The notes below the pieces were generated by a model. The model saw nothing but the letters and a program-made list of their open reading frames with translations, was not told where the DNA came from and did not search any database. Positions 23,658 to 31,507 of a stretch of DNA of 39,410 bases are shown piece by piece. Source of the DNA: Microcoleus asticus IPMA8 (lineage in GTDB: Bacteria > Cyanobacteriota > Cyanobacteriia > Cyanobacteriales > Microcoleaceae); contig NZ_SRRZ01000068.1 in NCBI RefSeq assembly GCF_013179805.1, positions 1 through 39,410 on the forward strand, written 5' to 3'. The position numbers and the translations under genes are program-made. How positions within the stretch are numbered: the first letter of the stretch is position 1; every line of letters begins with the position of its first letter.

Positions 23658-24152
23658 CTAGGGCAGCAAAAACTTGGGCGGAGTTAGCCAAAACATTTGG
23701 CTGCGGCCCACTGGGGACCCGGTTTCCGGGAGAATTAAGCCGATGATACCTGCTTTTTTGAGAATCAGGGCATCTTGCGATCGAGCCCAAAGCAAAGTTT
23801 CTGCCCAATGGCCTAAATCTGGTTGGTGACCGACCAGGGCCAAGCTGCTGCTACCTATTTCCTGCCACTGTTTGTACCACTCCAGCCAGTTCCCGATGTC
23901 TCCTGAAGGTGCGAGGGCGGCGGATTCTTCTATTTTGGAACTGAGACCGACTGTTTGCAGGATTTGGGCGGTTTGCTGCGCCCGCAGTAGGGGACTGGTC
24001 AGAATCAGGTCAAACTGAATTTCGAGTTCGTACAGCCGCTGGGCGATTTTCCGGGTTTTACGATCGCCCTCTTTAGTGAGCGGGCGTTCTGAATCTGTAT
24101 CGTATTCTTCGGGTGAGGCTGCGATACCGTGGCGGATCAGGTAAATAACCAT
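23658..24152 (-). CDS. sixA: Phosphohistidine phosphatase SixA
   Basis: 164 residues of the histidine phosphatase (RHG) family. It begins MVIYLIRHGIAASPEEYDTD with the RHG motif (catalytic His8), has ERPLTKEGDRKTRKIAQRL, LILTSPLLRAQQTAQIL, and the second histidine in LALVGHQPDLGHWA. SixA removes phosphate from histidine of phosphorelay proteins (for example HPt domains), so it dampens two-component signalling. Length is standard. It lies upstream of gltA on the same strand, separated by 236 bases that hold a repeat. Confidence 0.92.
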   Translation of the reverse strand: MVIYLIRHGIAASPEEYDTDSERPLTKEGDRKTRKIAQRLYELEIQFDLILTSPLLRAQQTAQILQTVGLSSKIEESAALAPSGDIGNWLEWYKQWQEIGSSSLALVGHQPDLGHWAETLLWARSQDALILKKAGIIGLILPETGSPVGRSQMFWLTPPKFLLP

Positions 24153-24238
24153 ATATCAATACTTCCAGGCATTTTATCCCATTTTTCTAGGAGCGGTCTA
24201 GGATATACCTACCTTCTTTTGCCTATTCTACAACTGGA

Positions 24239-27200
24239 TTAGACCTCTGGCGCCGTTATCTGGTTTGCGCTTGTGTAGCGATCGCGCCCTTGTCGTTTCG
24301 CATCGTACAATGCTCGATCGGCGAGGGCAACGAGTTCATCCGGTGATGTTGCCAAGGAGGGAATCACAGTCGCAATTCCCATGCTAACGGTCACGATCGC
24401 GCTCACATCAGATTGCTCGTGAGGGACTGCCAACTGTCGGATTGCCTGACGCATCGACTCCGCAACCGCGATCGCCCCTGCAGCATCCGTATTCGGCAGG
24501 ATAGCAGCGAATTCTTCGCCCCCATAGCGCACAAACAAATCGGTAGAACGTTTAACCGCGGCTGCTGCGGCTTTCGCTACTTTCACCAAACAAGTATCCC
24601 CAGCTTGATGTCCGTAGCAATCGTTATATCGCTTGAAATAATCTACATCCAACATAATCAACGAAAGCTGTTGTTTGCCCTGCATCAGTCGGTGCCATTC
24701 CGACTGCAACCGCTCATCAAAACAGCGGCGGTTTGCTACTTGTGTTAGCCCATCTGTCGTAGCAATTAATCTTTCTCGTTCCGCCCGGTGTCTTAGCATC
24801 TCATCTGCCCGCTTGCGTTCTGTAATATCAGCAAAAGTCGTCACTACTGCATAGGGTTGAGACTGATTGAGATGGAACAGCGGTTGAGAATTAATCGAAA
24901 TCCAAGTCAGCGTTTTATCCGATTTGTGAATGCCCATCACCACATTCGATTGCGGTTGTCCCGTGCGCAGGGTAATCGTTGCCGGATGCTGTTCGCTCGG
25001 AAACGGTTCGCCATCCTCCCGAACGGTTCGCCAGTCTAAATCTTCTATCGATGTGTGCCCCATCATTTGCTCCGGGGTCAGCCCGATAATCCTTTCGGCA
25101 CTAGCATTGCAGGCAGTAATTTGTCCGTCTGCTAGCTGGAGTACAACACCTTCTGTCATGGTGATAATCACAGAACGGTACCGTTCCTCGCTTTCCTGCA
25201 ATTGACTCAGGAGAATGTTCTTAGCATCAAATTCTGAAGCCAGATGCAGGCTGCTTGCCAGAAACCCGGCCATCAGTTGTAAAGTCTGGATATCTGACTC
25301 TGTAAAGGCAGAGGGTGTAGCTGAAAGCACTTTTAAGACGCCAACCCGATCGTCCTGATAGAACAAGGGAACAACCACCATTGACCGGAGACCAATGCGC
25401 TCGCAGGCAGCCCGATTTACCCGTGCATCGGTTTCTGAATCCTCGCAAAGCATGATTTGCCCCGTCGCAATACATTTTCCCGATAAACTTGTCCCTACTT
25501 TGATCCGTAATCCAATATAGGGGGTGGCGATACCGCTGGCTGCCCGATACACCAATTCATCTCCTTCGACAATTTCAATCACTGCTCCATCGGCACGGGT
25601 CAAATCTTGAGTCCTTTCTGCAATCACGGCCATGACTGCATCGAGATTGGGATTGTGGATGGCGATTTTCTGTTGGGTAGCAATCACTATACTCAGACGC
25701 TCGAACTCTTGTTGTAATGCTGCTTCTGCTTGCTTGCGATCGGTGATATCCTTCATAAAGCAGTGATGCCCGATCGCTCGCTCCTGCGAGTCGTAGGCTG
25801 CCAACATCACCAATTGCTTGTAAAAAATCGAACCATCTTTCCTGATACCGCGGGCCTCAACCTCCACTCGGCCCTCGGCTCGCATTTTTTGATAAGCCAC
25901 CGTCATCCTGTCGCAGTCCTCGGGATGAACTGTTTTCTGCCAATTCATACCCACCATTTCTTCAGGTTGATAACCGGCTATATTGGCGTAGGCTTGATTA
26001 ACCGTGATATACCGTCCGAAAATATCCAGCCGCGAGATGCCGTCCACCGCATTAGCAAGAGCTGTACTCATTTCTCTGAGTTCTGTTTCCGCCTGGACAA
26101 GATCCGTAATGTCTTGGGATGTACCAAACAACCGAATGACTTTTCCCTCTGCATTGAGTTCGACCTGTCCTCTGGCTTCGGTATGGCGGATAGAACCATT
26201 CGGGCGCAAGACTTTGAGGCGCAATAGATAAGGCTCTCCCCGAGTCAGCGCTCGTTGAACTACCATGTGTAGCTGTTTGGCACTTTCGGGATGGTAAATC
26301 CGCAGGTTTTCTTCATAGGTAGGTTCGCCCAGTGCCCTGTCGCGTCCCAAAATCTCAAATAGTTGGGGAGACCAGGTAATTTTACCCGTAATCGCGTCAA
26401 ATTCCCAGCTACCTATGTGGGCAACCCGCTGGGCTTCTGACAACCTGGTTTCATTCTGTTGCAGGGCAGTTTCTGTTTGCTGGCGACGAGCGGTAATGTC
26501 ATTTTCGTTGACGACCAACATCGGGTTGCCTGTTACCGGGTCTTTGGTACACCGCACGTCGATCTTGTGCCAGCGAATCCCCGCCAGAGTAATCACTTGA
26601 GCCTCAGTGATCGAGACCTCGCCGTACCCTTGAACTCCCATTGCTCGCTCTCCTACCTGAGGGTCAACAAAGTGGCTCAGAAAAGCATTGTCTGACGCAG
26701 AGCGAGGGTGCAGCGCATCCCCATAACAGCGCAAGGCCGCCGGGTTTTCCAGCAGCGGTAAGCCTTCTAGGGTGTACAGGGAAACCATGAGCGTGGTGTG
26801 CCGGAGTGCCTCTATCGATCGCAGGATTTCCGGCTCCATTTGATGAGCGCTTTCGACCGTACCCTCGACCAGCATTGCCAAACGCCCGCTCTCTATCCCG
26901 ATCCCAGAACACCGACAGCGGACAGAAACAGGCTGACCGCCCGGGTAAAACGTCCACTGCTCGGACAAGGTTTTGCCTTGCTTAAACTGCTGCAGATATG
27001 TCTGCAAGCGAATCCGAGTAGACTCTGACACATCGCTAAAGTTGCGGCTCGCAAGTTCTTGCCGGCTAGAAGCATTCCACAGGTACAAGGATGCTTGGTT
27101 TGCCCACCACATTTGCAAATGCTCAATATCAAATATCCAGATCGGGTTTTGCAATAACTCAAAGGCTCTGAGGTGGACAATACCCCCGCTCAGGGAACAG

Positions 27201-27865
27201 GCAAACTCTGGTTGCAGGCAATTTTCATGGACTATTGTCGCGCTGTCTGTATTAATCGCAGTTTGATTCGGTTCTGTTTTGAGTTCCGGCAGTTGATTTG
27301 GCGGCAGCACCGGGTGATGAGATATCAGGTGCCGCATCCTCAATCCAAGCAGCACTGCAACGTGTTGCAGGATCTGAACGTCGAGAGGTTCCCACTGACG
27401 CGGACTTCGGCATTGGTGAGCAATCAACAGTCCCCAAAGCTTCTGAGATTGCTGCTGTTTGCCATCTAGCAAGATTGGCACAACTAAATTTGCCTGAACC
27501 TGGATGCGATCGAGCAATTCGACATCACAAGCTTGAAGATGACCCCTGTGAATATCAGAAATGCTGCTCGTTTGTCCCTGGCTGTAACGCTCTACCCAGG
27601 TAGCTTCAAAGCAAGAATCATAAATCTGTTTTCCTAGGATTCGCGGCCACTGAGCATCAACCGATTCAGCAAATACTACGCCATCTCCTTGTGGTAGGAA
27701 GCGATAAATAATCACGCGATCGGTTTGCAGCAGCACCCTGGTTTCTTCTACCGCACATTGCAAAATTGTCTCCAGATCACCCAAGTCGTTGATTTTAAGT
27801 GCAATTTCAGAAATTTTTTCTAGAATATTCTCTAACGACCAAGAGAAAGTCTCTTTTGTAGACAT
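24239..27865 (-). CDS. GAF/PAS/GGDEF diguanylate cyclase with cyanobacteriochrome-like first GAF
   Basis: 1208 residues, no membrane helix. GAF1 (about 30-175) resembles cyanobacteriochrome bilin domains. It has IYDSCFEATW (DXCF motif, C85), QACDVELLDRIQVQANLVVP with the canonical cysteine C113 (followed by Asp instead of the usual His) and LWGLLIAHQCRSPRQWEP. Four PAS domains follow (about 230-335, 345-460, 475-590, 595-715), then a second GAF (about 720-880), a fifth PAS (about 890-1010) and a GGDEF domain (about 1030-1200). The active motif is G1115-GEEF; DVDYFKRYNDCYGHQAGD is intact. The inhibitory site RSTD (1106-1109) lies five residues before GGEEF, so product feedback is expected. There is no EAL domain. 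It makes cyclic di-GMP, probably under light or redox control. The start ATG is at 27865. Confidence 0.93.
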   Translation of the reverse strand: MSTKETFSWSLENILEKISEIALKINDLGDLETILQCAVEETRVLLQTDRVIIYRFLPQGDGVVFAESVDAQWPRILGKQIYDSCFEATWVERYSQGQTSSISDIHRGHLQACDVELLDRIQVQANLVVPILLDGKQQQSQKLWGLLIAHQCRSPRQWEPLDVQILQHVAVLLGLRMRHLISHHPVLPPNQLPELKTEPNQTAINTDSATIVHENCLQPEFACSLSGGIVHLRAFELLQNPIWIFDIEHLQMWWANQASLYLWNASSRQELASRNFSDVSESTRIRLQTYLQQFKQGKTLSEQWTFYPGGQPVSVRCRCSGIGIESGRLAMLVEGTVESAHQMEPEILRSIEALRHTTLMVSLYTLEGLPLLENPAALRCYGDALHPRSASDNAFLSHFVDPQVGERAMGVQGYGEVSITEAQVITLAGIRWHKIDVRCTKDPVTGNPMLVVNENDITARRQQTETALQQNETRLSEAQRVAHIGSWEFDAITGKITWSPQLFEILGRDRALGEPTYEENLRIYHPESAKQLHMVVQRALTRGEPYLLRLKVLRPNGSIRHTEARGQVELNAEGKVIRLFGTSQDITDLVQAETELREMSTALANAVDGISRLDIFGRYITVNQAYANIAGYQPEEMVGMNWQKTVHPEDCDRMTVAYQKMRAEGRVEVEARGIRKDGSIFYKQLVMLAAYDSQERAIGHHCFMKDITDRKQAEAALQQEFERLSIVIATQQKIAIHNPNLDAVMAVIAERTQDLTRADGAVIEIVEGDELVYRAASGIATPYIGLRIKVGTSLSGKCIATGQIMLCEDSETDARVNRAACERIGLRSMVVVPLFYQDDRVGVLKVLSATPSAFTESDIQTLQLMAGFLASSLHLASEFDAKNILLSQLQESEERYRSVIITMTEGVVLQLADGQITACNASAERIIGLTPEQMMGHTSIEDLDWRTVREDGEPFPSEQHPATITLRTGQPQSNVVMGIHKSDKTLTWISINSQPLFHLNQSQPYAVVTTFADITERKRADEMLRHRAERERLIATTDGLTQVANRRCFDERLQSEWHRLMQGKQQLSLIMLDVDYFKRYNDCYGHQAGDTCLVKVAKAAAAAVKRSTDLFVRYGGEEFAAILPNTDAAGAIAVAESMRQAIRQLAVPHEQSDVSAIVTVSMGIATVIPSLATSPDELVALADRALYDAKRQGRDRYTSANQITAPEV

Positions 27866-28368
27866 CTCCGTGTTCCTTTTTTTGTTAAACGTTTTTTTAC
27901 TATTCTAACCCGCCACCAAAAAATATAATAATTTGTTTTAAGCCGTAGCAACTGCTTGTTTTGTTGAGGAACGAAACCAACACTTTATGTTTGGATTTAA
28001 ACTTTAATGAAATGGTACAAAATTTATTTTTTATGTGATTTAGCCAATAATTTATGTTTTTCCGTCTCTATTTGGCTTATTGGGCGGCGTTTTTCTATAA
28101 AAAGTTAGCTAAGATTTCCTCACCAACTCTAAAAAGTTGTAATTTATTTAACAATTAATTGGGAATATCAAAAAATTAACCCTGTAGAATCTTTAAAACT
28201 CAAGAATTATATTGTGAGTTTATTACGCTATATAAAACTAAGTTTTTCCAACAATCTGGTTTATTTTTCAAAATACTTTGTTGTCTTATTTGACAATAGT
28301 TAAAATAAAGATTTCTTTGGTGTATTTGTGGAAAATAATAAGATTTATTCTTGTTATTACTGGAATAA

Positions 28369-28434
28369 TCAACCGGGTTTTTTAAACCCCTTACTTCGTT
28401 CAAACCCTCAATAAGAGTTAAAAAACCCGGTTGA
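28369..28434. repeat. AAACCGGGTTT-type inverted repeat, copy 2
   Basis: tcaaccgggtttttta (28369-28384) and its exact reverse complement (28419-28434) make 16-bp arms with a 34-base interior. The total is 66 bases, the same span as the copy at 23525. Confidence 0.88.
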
Positions 28435-28532
28435 TGAGAGTTGGAGTGCGTAGATGACCGATCGTCAAGTTGAGATTTTGCCCGGAAGCAGAAAAAAACG
28501 CGGCAAAACCTGGTAGCAACCGGAGGCCGAAC

Positions 28533-28562
28533 CCAGCAACAGCCTGGGAAGGCTGTTGCTGG
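28533..28562 (-). terminator. Strong hairpin after the DHH gene
   Basis: ccagcaacagcc (28533-28544) and ggctgttgctgg (28551-28562) form a perfect 12-bp stem with a 6-base loop, 30 bases past the stop of the minus-strand DHH gene. No T-run follows, so it may stabilise the mRNA end rather than terminate alone. Confidence 0.65.
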
Positions 28563-28591
28563 AAGAAATACCGCATCTACAAACTCCAGAG

Positions 28592-29866
28592 TTAATGATC
28601 GTAAATAGGATTGTCTTTAGGACTAATTAATTTCAGCAACTTTTGCTTGATCTGAGCATCGAATACTTCCCATTTCAGCCTCGCATAATCGCTATTCTCA
28701 TTGTCGCCGGAAAGAAATCCTACCGGAATTTCAAAACCTCCTGCTTGACTTCTACCACCGCCAAAAAAGCGTCCTTGAGCATCTTGACCGAAAGCTTCTT
28801 TAATAAATTCGTCGGGGTCGAGAGTGAGTTTAGTAGTTCGCAGCGAGCCAATTACTACTTCAATTTCTTCGTCTTTGTCGTGAACAATTCCATAAACAAC
28901 GGCTGTATGTACGTTCTCCTCTGTTACTAAAAAGTCCGCCGCTTGGGGAATAGAATCCCGATCGTCATAGCGGAGGTAGCCGATGCCGGCGATCGAAAAA
29001 TTGTTCTGGACGGTGCGGTTTTTGAGCGCTCCCTCGATGGCGTCCATCACCCACTTAGAACGAGACGACAGCAACACCGCATTCAGCAACTGCGGGTCGT
29101 AAAACCGGCTCAAATAAGCCGCAGCTAAAAAGTCCTCTTCCTGAGCTTGTCTGAGGGCGTTAGTATCCGATCGCAAACCGTGCATCAAAGCTGTAGCGCA
29201 CTTGATGTGCAGGCTGACGCTGCCGTCGAGAGTTAGGAGTCCAGCCTGTAAATACTCGGTCAAAATCGTGGCTGTAGCGCGGATTTGAGGACGCAAATCG
29301 GTAAATTCTGCGTTCATTTCCCCCTGCAAATTGTGGTGGTCGATGACGGCGGCGATCGGAACTCCAGCCGCTAAAATAAACTGGGTTAAGTTACAAGTCG
29401 TCCCTTGGTTGTCGATGAAAGCGCAGCCCTGATACACCGACAAATCCTTAGTTTTTAATGTTTCCAGCGTCCACCGCTGCAACGGCAACCCTGTCAATTT
29501 AACTAAGGCAATATTTTCTTGGTGGCTGAGGGCGCCGGCGTAGATAATCTCGCATTGGATATCGTACTGTTCGGCGATTAATTTGTAAGTCCAAGCGCTT
29601 GAAAGTGCGTCTGGGTCTGGAAAATCTTGTAGCAATATTAACTGGCGAGTGCCTTTGTGCCGATCGAACATTTGGCGCAATTGCTCGACTTTGCGATCGT
29701 GCAATTCCTCGCGGAGACTGGTGCGATTCTCTTCGGAAGCAACTTCGGCTTTGCTGCGCCGTTTCGCAGGCGCACTCACTCTGGGTACAACCTCGGTGCT
29801 GGGTTCAAGCTCACCTTCGCGGTTGTCAGATGTTTCATCGGAATTAGCAGGGAAATGGTCTTTCAT
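28592..29866 (-). CDS. DHH-family phosphoesterase
   Basis: 424 residues. The first 60 are charged and low in complexity. The catalytic DHH domain has ILLQDFPDPDALSSAWTYKL (first metal motif D-x-D-A), FIDNQGTTCNLTQFIL, and the signature VIDHHNLQGEMNAEFTDLRP (DHH). Then LHIKCATALMHGLRSDTNAL carries the next aspartate, and the C-terminal DHHA1-type end has FGGGRSQAGGFEIPVGFLSG. Relatives degrade short oligonucleotides (NrnA), 3'-phosphoadenosine phosphate, or cyclic dinucleotides (GdpP); the exact substrate is not readable. A link to the cyclic di-GMP enzyme next door is possible but not shown. The start ATG 29866 follows AT-rich DNA. Confidence 0.9.
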   Translation of the reverse strand: MKDHFPANSDETSDNREGELEPSTEVVPRVSAPAKRRSKAEVASEENRTSLREELHDRKVEQLRQMFDRHKGTRQLILLQDFPDPDALSSAWTYKLIAEQYDIQCEIIYAGALSHQENIALVKLTGLPLQRWTLETLKTKDLSVYQGCAFIDNQGTTCNLTQFILAAGVPIAAVIDHHNLQGEMNAEFTDLRPQIRATATILTEYLQAGLLTLDGSVSLHIKCATALMHGLRSDTNALRQAQEEDFLAAAYLSRFYDPQLLNAVLLSSRSKWVMDAIEGALKNRTVQNNFSIAGIGYLRYDDRDSIPQAADFLVTEENVHTAVVYGIVHDKDEEIEVVIGSLRTTKLTLDPDEFIKEAFGQDAQGRFFGGGRSQAGGFEIPVGFLSGDNENSDYARLKWEVFDAQIKQKLLKLISPKDNPIYDH

Positions 29867-29910
29867 TGTTAAAAATTAACAATTTAACTATTCAGGATTT
29901 GCGCGACATT

Positions 29911-29988
29911 CGCTTTTAAACCCGGTTTGCTTGTAGATGCCTTGTTGTCAAAGCCAATACTTCTTACGAGAAACCGGATTTAAGAGCG
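29911..29988. repeat. AAACCGGGTTT-type inverted repeat, copy 3 (imperfect)
   Basis: cgcttttaaacccggttt (29911-29928) pairs with gaaaccggatttaagagcg (29970-29988), 16 of 18 positions matching. It lies in the promoter region of the DHH gene. Confidence 0.75.
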
Positions 29989-30079
29989 TAAATTCTGTCT
30001 TTAACTTTTTAACTTTTTAACTCGTGCACCCCGGGTGCGTTGCGAGGAAGGAACCAATCTCAGAAATCAGAACTTCCGC

Positions 30080-30113
30080 AAAAAACCCCCGCGCTTGCGC
30101 TGACAGGGGTTTT
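30080..30113 (-). terminator. Terminator of the HNH gene
   Basis: On the minus strand, AAAACCCC (30113-30106) pairs with GGGGTTTT (30089-30082), followed by TT. The stem begins inside the stop codon of the HNH gene. Confidence 0.8.
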
Positions 30114-30609
30114 AAAGGCCTATTACATATTTTTGCCATTCTTTGTGCATACCGCTCTTAACGTGTTTAGTCACTTCAAAATAAAGACCGCTGTGAGGTT
30201 TCCTCGGCGGATAGCGCAGCGGCATTCCCGCTTCTTTTGGCGTGCGGCTGCCTTTATTGACATTGCAGCGGACGCACGCCGTAGCGAGGTTTTCCCAAGT
30301 GTCGCCTCCTCCGCGCGATCGGGGAATCACGTGATCGAGCGTCAAATCGTCCCCGGTATAACCGCAGTATTGACAAGAGTGCGCGTCCCGGTGCAAGATG
30401 TTCCGGCGGGTAAGCGGAATATCCTTATAGGGAACTCGGACGTAATGCCGCAGTCGGATCACAGTTGGTAGCGGAAAATTTGGCGCAATAAATTTCCCGT
30501 TGTGTTCTACCTGTTCTGCTTTTCCTTTCAGCAACAAAACTACCGCCCTTCGCCAATTGGTGATGTTAAGGGGTTCGTAGGAGGCGTTCAGCACCAGAAC
30601 ATTGCCCAT
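30112..30609 (-). CDS. HNH endonuclease
   Basis: 165 residues with an N-terminal domain starting MGNVLVLNASYEPLNITNWR, typical of cyanobacterial and actinobacterial HNH proteins. The nuclease fold is at about 82-125: CQYCGYTGDDLTLDHVIPRS (zinc C-x-x-C and the DH of HNH), then GGDTWENLATACVRCNVNKG (N and the second C-x-x-C). It cuts DNA with a metal ion. Chromosomal copies like this are widespread, stand alone and have no known target. No methyltransferase is adjacent. Transcription ends at the hairpin overlapping its stop. Confidence 0.93.
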   Translation of the reverse strand: MGNVLVLNASYEPLNITNWRRAVVLLLKGKAEQVEHNGKFIAPNFPLPTVIRLRHYVRVPYKDIPLTRRNILHRDAHSCQYCGYTGDDLTLDHVIPRSRGGGDTWENLATACVRCNVNKGSRTPKEAGMPLRYPPRKPHSGLYFEVTKHVKSGMHKEWQKYVIGL

Positions 30610-30954
30610 TGTTGATTATTAAAGAGAATATTTTTCCCGATAGTAACACAGGTTCGGCTTTAGGTGGGGCGGGATCAGGAAGGGCAAGGCTCAGCAAAAA
30701 ACGGTCAAAAACCGCACCTTTACCCTATACCTTCGCGCCTGCGCCCACTGTGGCTGCACCTATTTTCTGCCGCCGGCGTTTGTCAGCTAGCATTTTTCCC
30801 TGAGTTTTGGCCTCGATGAGGCCAGTGTATGCGATCGGCAAAAATTTGCAGAATTAATTTTATTTTTTTCCCTAAATGCCTAATCTTCCCGGCAAAAAGC
30901 AGTCTAACTTTTTAGAGTATTAGTAACCTTAAATGAAAAAGCTTATTACTGCTC
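30610..30954. other. Intergenic region before the COP23 gene
   Basis: 345 bases without a supported gene. A hairpin tggcctc/gaggcca with a 3-base loop lies at 30808-30824. The last 110 bases are AT-rich and should hold the promoter of the COP23 gene. The open frame at 30609-30803 is Ala/Arg/Pro-rich with no family resemblance. Confidence 0.6.
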
Positions 30955-31419
30955 ATGGAATTTCGGCTCTTAAAGTCAGCTTTTAGCGCGTCAATTATTG
31001 CCCTTGTTGCTCCGATTTTAGCAAGCAGTCCCGCCTTTGCCCAAACGCCTTCATTCTTCTGCGGCGCTGCTGGCGGCCGCCCAGCTACAATTGCTGTCCA
31101 ACAAGGCAAAAATATTCCCGTTATTCTATGGCTAGCTGATAACTATTTCAATGAATCGGGAGAAGACGCGATTACTCGGTGCACCCGAGTCTCGGGAATT
31201 CTCAACAACTCGCAACCGCAAGGCAACTGGGAGAATATTATCACATCAGGTGCATCTCCCAACGGTCAACTAATTATTTGTGCAGCTAATTCTCAAGACG
31301 GTTCCTGTAGATTATTATATCAAGTACCCAAAGGGCAAAATCCCGAACAAGCCCGACAAGAACTCTTAAGAAAAGTCAAAAACCCTAATGTAAGTGTTTC
31401 GCCGGTTAAGGTAAATTGA
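30955..31419 (+). CDS. COP23-domain exported protein
   Basis: 154 residues. Residues 1-29 are a signal peptide ending SSPAFAQ. The mature part follows the COP23 (circadian oscillating protein) pattern as I recall it: FFCGAAGGRPATIAVQQGKN, VILWLADNYFNESGE, RCTRVSGILNNSQPQG, IITSGASPNGQLIICAANSQ, CRLLYQVPKGQNPEQA. Four cysteines may form two disulfides. COP23 proteins are periplasmic or outer-envelope proteins of cyanobacteria with unknown role. ATG 30955 is the start; the signal peptide begins there. Confidence 0.85.
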   Translation: MEFRLLKSAFSASIIALVAPILASSPAFAQTPSFFCGAAGGRPATIAVQQGKNIPVILWLADNYFNESGEDAITRCTRVSGILNNSQPQGNWENIITSGASPNGQLIICAANSQDGSCRLLYQVPKGQNPEQARQELLRKVKNPNVSVSPVKVN

Positions 31420-31447
31420 TAGTCATAAGTCATTAGCTACGGGTAGG

Positions 31448-31506
31448 GACACGGCATTGCCGTGTCATACTTGCAGATTATTGAGAGGACACGGCATTGC
31501 CGTGTC
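31448..31506. repeat. Doubled GACACGGCA palindrome
   Basis: gacacggcattgccgtgtc occurs at 31448-31466 and 31488-31506, each a palindrome with 9-bp arms around one base, 40 bases apart. A cttgcagat phrase follows each. The pair lies between two convergent genes (COP23 and the AAA-WD40 gene) and is well placed to stop transcription from both sides. The second copy ends two bases before the AAA-WD40 stop codon. Confidence 0.92.
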
Positions 31507-31507
31507 C

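Larger units (their letters stand above)
27866..28591. other. AT-rich intergenic region
   Basis: 726 bases between the cyclase start and the DHH gene. Bases 27900-28370 are very AT-rich and hold no gene I can support; they include the cyclase upstream region. Bases 28369-28434 form an inverted repeat and 28533-28562 a strong hairpin. Confidence 0.65.

Noticed and set aside
28200..28403. 67-codon frame in AT-rich DNA
   Set aside because: Asn/Lys/Tyr-rich translation typical of random AT-rich sequence, and it runs into an inverted repeat.
28450..28515. 20-codon frame (MTDRQVEILPGSRKKRGKTW)
   Set aside because: No ribosome site, no conservation evidence, and immediately followed by repeat-like DNA.
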